A stretch of DNA of 64,000 bases from Mycolicibacterium elephantis DSM 44368. GTDB taxonomy: Bacteria; Actinomycetota; Actinomycetes; Mycobacteriales; Mycobacteriaceae. The DNA lies in contig NZ_ATDN01000023.1 of assembly GCF_004014805.1 (NCBI RefSeq), positions 62,001 through 126,000 of the forward strand, given 5' to 3'. Below, piece after piece: positions 59,068-64,000 of the stretch. Each line of letters begins with the position of its first letter. The stretch's first letter is position 1. A program made the position numbers and the translations under genes. The notes under the pieces are model-generated. The model did not search any database and was not told the DNA's origin. It saw only the letters and a program-made list of their open reading frames with translations.

Positions 59068-60240
59068 TCAGTGACGTCGGTGGCGCAGGTCGATCGAGAT
59101 GTCCGAACCGCCGCTGCCTGCCCACACCCCCATCCCGTGCAGCGCCACCGCCCGGCTGATGTCGGACGGCGAGACGATACCGACGAGACGTCCGTGGTCA
59201 TACACCAGGGCACGGCCGTCGGTGCACCCGCTCAGCCGCGGCAGCAGGTCGCTGAGCGGTTCATCGGGTGCGGCCGACGGGATGTCCTGCGGCGGGCAGG
59301 CCACATCGCGCAGCCTGACCACGGCGTGGTCGCGAACCGGAACGCCACGCAACCGGTTGAAGGTGACCAGCCCCTCGACCCGGCCGAAACCGTCGACCAA
59401 CGGAAAGGCGGAGTGGCGGCGCAGCAACACCACGTCGCGCAGAAAGTCGGCAACGGTGCGGTCACCGGAAACCGTCTCGGGGTCGGCGGTCATCACGTCG
59501 CGGACCCGCACCCCGGACAGCATCGAGGTGGTGCGGGCCTGGTGCTCTTCCGCGCTGGCCATCGTCACGATGAACAGCCCCAACAGAATCCACCACAATC
59601 CGCCCGTGCCGTAGATGACCCGAAGCAGACCCAGGCCGATCATCACGAAGCCGAACAGCCGTCCCGCGCGGGCGGCCCAGACCGTCGCCTCGAACTGGTC
59701 GCCGCGCCACGCCCAGATCGCCGCCCGCAGGATGCGGCCACCGTCCAGCGGCGCAGCCGGAATGAGGTTGAACACGCCCAGCACCACGTTGATCAACGCC
59801 AGGTAGGACAACACCGCCACGGTCAGCGAACTGAGCCCCGCGCCGTCGGCGAGCATCGCCGCGACGCCGAACACCGCGGCGAGCAGGAAACTGGTGAGCG
59901 GGCCCACCACCGCGATACGGAACGCCGCGCCCGGCGTCAACGCGTCGCCGCGCAGCCGCGCCACACCGCCGAGCAGCCACAGCGTGATGTCCTCGACGCC
60001 GACGCCGTTGCGTCGCGCCCACACCGCATGCGCCAACTCGTGCGCCAGCAGCGACAACACGAACAGCGTGGCGGTCACCACCGCGGCGAGCACGTACTCC
60101 CAGGTCGCATAGCCCTCGGCGAGCACCCGGAACTGTACCGACAGGCCGATGACGAGCAACAGCACAATGCCCAACACGCTCCAGTGCACCCCGACGGACA
60201 CACCGGCTAGCCGTCCCAGCCGTACCGTTGCCTTCACCAT
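59068..60240 (-). CDS. Site-2 protease family M50 metalloprotease with CBS domains (Rip3-like)
   Basis: A 390-residue intramembrane protease. About six membrane segments hold the zinc site: His67-Glu68-x2-His71 (HELAH) and Asp166 in NLIPAAPLDGGRIL. Two CBS domains follow (VRVRDVMTADPETVSGDRTV and VYDHGRLVGIVSPSDISRAV), which may sense adenylate nucleotides. The layout matches Mycobacterium tuberculosis Rip3 (Rv2625c), recalled from memory. Such proteases cut membrane-bound regulators such as anti-sigma factors. The substrate is not visible here. Confidence 0.9.
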   Translation of the reverse strand: MVKATVRLGRLAGVSVGVHWSVLGIVLLLVIGLSVQFRVLAEGYATWEYVLAAVVTATLFVLSLLAHELAHAVWARRNGVGVEDITLWLLGGVARLRGDALTPGAAFRIAVVGPLTSFLLAAVFGVAAMLADGAGLSSLTVAVLSYLALINVVLGVFNLIPAAPLDGGRILRAAIWAWRGDQFEATVWAARAGRLFGFVMIGLGLLRVIYGTGGLWWILLGLFIVTMASAEEHQARTTSMLSGVRVRDVMTADPETVSGDRTVADFLRDVVLLRRHSAFPLVDGFGRVEGLVTFNRLRGVPVRDHAVVRLRDVACPPQDIPSAAPDEPLSDLLPRLSGCTDGRALVYDHGRLVGIVSPSDISRAVALHGMGVWAGSGGSDISIDLRHRRH

Positions 60241-60315
60241 GGCTCCTTTCGTGGTTGACCCGGGATCCGCGGGCGGGATGGAAAAGCCGCGGGTCCCATC
60301 GCAGTCGAGTATCCG

Positions 60316-61659
60316 TTACCCCGGCGGGCCGGCAGCCGGAATCGAGGTGGAGAGATCGGCCTCCCAGAGCGCCTCGACGATCGCGAGCCGGTTGAGCTGG
60401 TTGGTGCCTTCGTAGATCTGGTTCAGCCGCGCGTCACGCAACCGCTTCTCGACGCCGCCGGCGACATGGGCGCCGTCGTCGCCCAGCAACTCCACGGCGC
60501 GCGCACAGACGGCGACCGCCCGGTCACCGCAGTAGGTCTTGGCCGCGCTCGACACCGCCTGCGTCGGCGGGACGTGGCGCACGCCCTGCCAGACCATGGC
60601 CCGCATGGCCATCGTCTCCAGCCACAGGTCGGCCAGCGCCAGCTGGACCTCCTGGTAGGAGAGCAGCGGTCTACCCCCGAGCCGGGTCTGTCGACAGTAG
60701 GCGGTCGCCGCCTCGGTTGCGCCGCGGGCGATGCCGACCGCGATCGCCGCGACCGGCAGCCGGGAGTAGTTGAGCACGTTGCGGTTCAGCGCCCAGCCCG
60801 ACCGCTCGGCGCCGACCCGGTTCTCGGTCGGAACGAACACGTCGTCGAAGAACAACTCCGTCGCGTCCGCGGCGCGCTGGCCGAGTTTGTGTTCGCTGCG
60901 GCCGGTGCGGAAGCCCGGGGTGCCGCGTTCCACGACGAAGCAGGTCCAGTCCCGGTCCACCCGGGCGTGCCCGCCGTCCTCGGGTTCCAGCGCCGCGAAC
61001 ACGGTGACCAGGTCCGCGTGCGCGCCACCGGTGATGAACACCTTCTGCCCGTTGAGCACGTAACCGCCCGCGGCGCGACGCGCGGTGGTGCCGAACCTGG
61101 CCGCCGGCGCGCCCGCGGAGTCTTCGACATCGGACCCGGCCGCGGGTTCGGTGATGGCGAAGGCGGCCAGCCGGGCTCGGCCGGTGCGGTTGTCGCGGGT
61201 GATCGGCACCAGCCAGCGACGCACGCTTGCCAGGTCGCCGCTGAGCTGCAGCGGCGCCAGGCCGAGACCGTGTGCCAGCACGCTCAGCCCGAGCCCGGCG
61301 CACACGCTGGACAGCTCCTCCGCCTTGAGCACCTCGTGGAACAGCGTCCCGTCACCGAGGAACGCGCCCAACGGCATCGTGCCCCACGGCGGCGGCAGCT
61401 GTTCGGACTGCAACCCGGCCCTGGCCGCGGCGGTGAGCAGCGGACGCGGGTCGTATCCGGCCGGGTCGGCGTCCGCCCGCTCGAGCAACGGTGTCAGTTC
61501 CCGGCGCGCGAAGTCGCGATAGGCCCGGCGGCGGCGCGCCAGCCGGCGCGGCAACGTCTTGGTCTCACGCTCCCACAGGCTCACGTCGTCCAGGTCGATC
61601 AGCGCGCGACCGACGGGCTTGAGCAGTGCTGCCGAGCGCCGCAGTTCGGTCGAAGTCAC
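60316..61659 (-). CDS. Acyl-CoA dehydrogenase family protein (paired, catalytic type)
   Basis: A 447-residue FadE protein starting at GTG 61659, which overlaps the stop of the upstream partner gene. FAITEPAAGSDVEDSAGA and LNGQKVFITGGAHADLVTVFA are the flavin motifs. Unlike the other pairs in this window it keeps the canonical catalytic loop IYEGTNQLNRL, with Glu417. The N-terminal 70 residues are rich in Arg and helical. It is part of a three-gene operon with another FadE and an acetoacetate-decarboxylase-like protein. Confidence 0.9.
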   Translation of the reverse strand: MTSTELRRSAALLKPVGRALIDLDDVSLWERETKTLPRRLARRRRAYRDFARRELTPLLERADADPAGYDPRPLLTAAARAGLQSEQLPPPWGTMPLGAFLGDGTLFHEVLKAEELSSVCAGLGLSVLAHGLGLAPLQLSGDLASVRRWLVPITRDNRTGRARLAAFAITEPAAGSDVEDSAGAPAARFGTTARRAAGGYVLNGQKVFITGGAHADLVTVFAALEPEDGGHARVDRDWTCFVVERGTPGFRTGRSEHKLGQRAADATELFFDDVFVPTENRVGAERSGWALNRNVLNYSRLPVAAIAVGIARGATEAATAYCRQTRLGGRPLLSYQEVQLALADLWLETMAMRAMVWQGVRHVPPTQAVSSAAKTYCGDRAVAVCARAVELLGDDGAHVAGGVEKRLRDARLNQIYEGTNQLNRLAIVEALWEADLSTSIPAAGPPG

Positions 61660-62798
61660 CGGGCACCTCCCAGGCTGTGGCGCAGGAGCAGCAGCTGGTC
61701 GGGTCCGCCGTGCATCGCCCGCAGCGCGGTGAGATCGCGCAGCCGCTTCGAAAGGCCGTACTCGTCCATGTAGCCGTAGCCGCCGAGGGTCTGCAGCGCG
61801 TCGGTGACGGCCCGCGCCGCGTGCTCGCCCGCCGCCAGCCGCGCGTCCGCGGCCCAGCGCAGCAGTTCGGTCGGATCGAGGTCGGTGACCGGCGTGGTGG
61901 CGTGGCGGCGCAGCACGTCCGCCAGCACCGCGGTGTCGTGTTCGGCCCTGCCGAGAAGCAGTTTGACCGCGGCGTGTTCGATGATCGGTGCGCCGCCCTG
62001 TATCCGGGTGAGGGCGTACTGGGTCGCGTCCGTGACGGCGTGTTCGGCGGCGCCGAGCGCGATCGCCGCCTGACCGAGCCAGTCGCACGCAACGGCGCGC
62101 TGCAGTTGTCGTTCGGCTGCTGGGCCCGTGGCGCGCACGTGGGCATCGTCGAGGCGTACCTGCTCGGCGTGCACGTCGGCGACGCCGCAGGCCCGCAACC
62201 CGATCCGCGTGCCGGTGGGCAGCAGACGAACACCGTCCAGGTCGGTGGGCACGACGACGACGGCCCAGGTGTCGTCGGTCGCGGGGCCGGTGCGCGCGGC
62301 GAGCACCAGCGCGTCGGCACGCTGGGGTACAAGTGCGAAACGGGCTGTGCCGGAGAGCACTTGATCGCGCAGCATCAGGCCGTCACCGAACGCCCGGGGG
62401 TCCAGCGCGATCCCGACGGGCGGGCCGAACGCCGCGGCCAGCCGGGCATCGTCACCGGTGCCAAAGGGCGGCGTGGCGCCGGCGCCGGCCAGCACCACCG
62501 CCACGCCCTGTGCGTGGATCGCGGTGGCCAGCCCCGCGCACACGTGGCCGAGGCGGCGCAGAATGTCCAGCGATGTTGCGGCACCGTCGGTTTCGATGTG
62601 TTGGCCCCACACTCCCCAGCGGCCGGTGTCCGGTTCGGTGTCGGCGAGAAGCCCGAGCGCTGCGGCATCGGCCAACAGTGGTTCGACGGCGGCCAGATCG
62701 CCGTCGGGCGATTCTTCGGCGAACAACCGCTGCCGCGCTTTCGCGCCGAACCGCTCCACCGTGTCCAGCAGGAGGTCGGTGTCGTCGACGGCGGTCAT
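61656..62798 (-). CDS. Acyl-CoA dehydrogenase family protein (paired, degenerate type)
   Basis: A 380-residue FadE-like protein starting at ATG 62798, which overlaps the preceding stop. The C-terminal domain is recognisable from the helix segment ALGAAEHAVTDATQYALTRIQGGAPIIEHAAVK and LGGYGYMDEYGLSKRLRDL. The N-terminal flavin motif of active enzymes is replaced by LSGTARFALVPQRADALVLAA, and the catalytic Glu loop reads HGGPDQLLLL. It is probably a non-catalytic or regulatory partner of the following FadE protein, as in heteromeric mycobacterial dehydrogenases. Confidence 0.84.
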   Translation of the reverse strand: MTAVDDTDLLLDTVERFGAKARQRLFAEESPDGDLAAVEPLLADAAALGLLADTEPDTGRWGVWGQHIETDGAATSLDILRRLGHVCAGLATAIHAQGVAVVLAGAGATPPFGTGDDARLAAAFGPPVGIALDPRAFGDGLMLRDQVLSGTARFALVPQRADALVLAARTGPATDDTWAVVVVPTDLDGVRLLPTGTRIGLRACGVADVHAEQVRLDDAHVRATGPAAERQLQRAVACDWLGQAAIALGAAEHAVTDATQYALTRIQGGAPIIEHAAVKLLLGRAEHDTAVLADVLRRHATTPVTDLDPTELLRWAADARLAAGEHAARAVTDALQTLGGYGYMDEYGLSKRLRDLTALRAMHGGPDQLLLLRHSLGGAR

Positions 62799-63712
62799 CG
62801 ATTCGCCGTTTCGCTCACCACCCGATCCGGGCTCGCCGCGCTGATCAACCGTTCCGTATCGTGGTCGTAACGCACTGTGTGCTCACCGAATTCGCGATCG
62901 GCACCCGGATAGCCGGCATACGGGCGATCGGACGGGCCCAGGTCTTCGCCGGCCGGGAGGATGGCGGTGTGGGTCAGGTAGGTCCGAGTGACGAGCGGCG
63001 TGGTGTCGAGGTCGAGATCGGCAAGGCCGCGGGCCACCGAATGGGCGCCCAGCGCCAGTTCGCCGCCGCGCAGTCCGGTCGCCACGTATGCCCGGGTGGG
63101 CACGATGGTGCGGATCAGCCGGTTGTCCTTCACCGTGAAGGTCGTCAGCGGCGCGCGTTCCAGTGCGACTCGACCGGAGCGACGAACCTCGAGGTGCAGG
63201 ATTTCCTCGCCGCTTTCGCGCAGCGTGACCGATTGACGTTCGGGGAAGCTCTCAAATGCCATGTCGGCCACGAACTTCGGATAACCCCAGATACGTCGCC
63301 CGGCTTCGCAAGCGATGGCCGAGGTCACCGGCAGGTGCGCGACGAAGCCGCCGAACCCGTGCAGATAGCCGCTCGCCAGACCCAATACCGGCGGTGCGTC
63401 ACGGTCCAACGTGCACAGCGGGCTGATCCCGATCTCCCCGTAGGGGCCTACGCTGGTCTCGAGGTAGTTGTACGCCACCACCGCGACCGCGGCGCGGCCG
63501 CGAGGGAGTCGCACCGGCCGCAACCGGTCGGACGGCAGGAGCGCGCGAACCGCGTCCTGGTCGGCGGTGAACACCCCCATGAAGCAGTCGGTGCGCCAAT
63601 ACCGAATCGGCAGATCGATGCTGGTGACGCCGATGTCCACGCCACGTTCGCTCGGACCGTCCCAGGCGAGAAACGAAGCCGACGATTGGCGCCGGCGGAA
63701 CCGTGTTGTCAT
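62795..63712 (-). CDS. Acetoacetate decarboxylase family protein
   Basis: A 305-residue protein starting at ATG 63712. The ADC signature is GRRIWGYPKFVADM, where Lys of GYPK corresponds to the Schiff-base lysine of acetoacetate decarboxylase. The surrounding strands (VVAYNYLETSVGPYGEIGI, LHGFGGFVAHLPVTS) fit the fold. It is about 50 residues longer than the classical enzyme. It may decarboxylate a 3-keto acid or act as an aldolase-like lyase downstream of the two FadE proteins, with which it overlaps by 4 bp. Confidence 0.85.
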   Translation of the reverse strand: MTTRFRRRQSSASFLAWDGPSERGVDIGVTSIDLPIRYWRTDCFMGVFTADQDAVRALLPSDRLRPVRLPRGRAAVAVVAYNYLETSVGPYGEIGISPLCTLDRDAPPVLGLASGYLHGFGGFVAHLPVTSAIACEAGRRIWGYPKFVADMAFESFPERQSVTLRESGEEILHLEVRRSGRVALERAPLTTFTVKDNRLIRTIVPTRAYVATGLRGGELALGAHSVARGLADLDLDTTPLVTRTYLTHTAILPAGEDLGPSDRPYAGYPGADREFGEHTVRYDHDTERLISAASPDRVVSETANR

Positions 63713-63781
63713 CGTCGAACCTCCCACAGCCGTGAACAACTGGGACATATGTCGAAGTTACGTCGGCACACCGCGTCGACG

Positions 63782-63814
63782 TAGGGCCGAAAGATGTCGA
63801 AATAGGGCCGAAAG
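63782..63814. repeat. Direct repeat (21-bp spacing) in the divergent region before the YCII gene
   Basis: TAGGGCCGAAAG occurs at 63782-63793 and again at 63803-63814, exactly 21 bp or two helical turns apart. The motif ATGTCGAA occurs three times in the same gap, at 63749, 63794 and 63842. The gap of 206 bp between the ADC-like and YCII genes contains no open reading frame I accept. The spacing suits a regulator that binds one face of the DNA. Confidence 0.45.
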
Positions 63815-63918
63815 GCCCACGAGAACCTCGGGTGGCCGGGCATGTCGAAAACGACGAGACAGCTCCGTCTCACAGATGAGCGACCAACTAGGGTCGCCAC
63901 TTGCGAAGGGAGAACCTC

Positions 63919-64000
63919 ATGGCCAAGTACCTGCTGCTCAAGCACTACCGGGGTGCGCCCGCCGCCGTCAACGACCTGCCGATGGATCAGTGGACACCGG
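63919..64000 (+). CDS. YCII-family (DGPF-like) protein, 3' end outside window
   Basis: Only the first 27 residues are inside the window. The N-terminus MAKYLLLKHYRGAP followed by a proline-rich loop and a Trp is typical of YCII-domain or DGPF-domain proteins, a small actinobacterial family often found with ECF sigma factor genes. ATG 63919 follows an AAGGGA site at 63906-63911. The function cannot be judged from this part. Confidence 0.65.
   Translation, partial: MAKYLLLKHYRGAPAAVNDLPMDQWTP

Noticed and set aside
1..64000. Insertion sequences, integrases, CRISPR arrays, tRNA and rRNA genes
   Set aside because: No transposase-like protein, repeat-spacer pattern or RNA gene was recognised; the two pseudogenes are the only signs of rearrangement.

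Overview
The window looks like a chromosomal stretch of a fast-growing mycobacterium (Mycolicibacterium-like). The evidence is GC-rich sequence with GTG/TTG starts, many acyl-CoA dehydrogenases and acyl-CoA ligases, a fused HadA/HadB-type dehydratase, a DUF732 secreted protein, an FprB-type ferredoxin reductase, an F420-type luciferase-like oxidoreductase and a Rip3-like site-2 protease. No tRNA, rRNA, CRISPR array or intact transposon was seen.

Region A (1-24514, all plus strand) is a large catabolic island of tightly packed, often ATGA-overlapping genes. It starts with two crotonases, a two-subunit Rieske ring-hydroxylating oxygenase, a small unknown protein, a thiolase, an HMG-CoA-synthase-like/DUF35 fusion, an SCP-x-like thiolase, an MFE-2-like SDR and two acyl-CoA ligases. 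After a 128-bp regulatory gap come a MaoC hydratase, a SnoaL-crotonase fusion, an acyl-CoA dehydrogenase, a phytoene-desaturase-like flavoprotein, a membrane protein and orphan cytochrome-oxidase subunit III and IV genes. After a second gap come an SCP2 protein, an acyl-CoA ligase, a P450, an SDR, an aldehyde dehydrogenase, a 3Fe-4S ferredoxin and an FprB-type reductase. Together these can oxidise a hydrophobic, probably cyclic, substrate to an acid, activate it with CoA and shorten it by beta-oxidation or retro-aldol steps. The substrate cannot be read from the sequence.

Region B (about 24650-28232) has a decayed acyl-CoA ligase fragment, then on the minus strand a TetR regulator, a FadA6-like thiolase and an acyl-CoA dehydrogenase. 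An AT-rich element between tetR and the thiolase is closely matched upstream of the SCP2-P450 operon, which suggests one regulon. Region C (28390-33453) is mixed: pfkB-surE, a transporter remnant, a rhodanese lipoprotein, a DUF732 protein, the HadAB fusion and a formate/nitrite-transporter-like protein.

Regions D (33461-38452) and G (52292-56882) are two related sulfide/persulfide islands about 18 kb apart. Each has a CstR-type regulator (two Cys, no CsoR His), ETHE1-like metallo-beta-lactamase/rhodanese fusions and a TauE/SafE permease. D adds a sulfide:quinone oxidoreductase, a thioredoxin and a rhodanese-DUF2892 protein. G adds a second MBL-rhodanese, a 54-residue Cys-rich protein and a DUF302 protein. 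Their promoter regions carry six copies of a 16-bp ATACCCC-GGGGTAT palindrome. A seventh copy lies in front of the rhodanese lipoprotein gene at 31062.

Region E (38449-47786) holds a DUF3516 helicase, two acyl-CoA dehydrogenase pairs flanking an F420-type oxidoreductase, and an MscS channel. Region F (47796-52242) holds Tex, an MpaB/DUF2236 protein and a TspO-like protein. Region H (56906-64000) holds an Old Yellow Enzyme, a methyltransferase, a VOC protein, the Rip3-like protease, a third acyl-CoA dehydrogenase pair with an acetoacetate-decarboxylase-like protein, and the start of a YCII-family gene.
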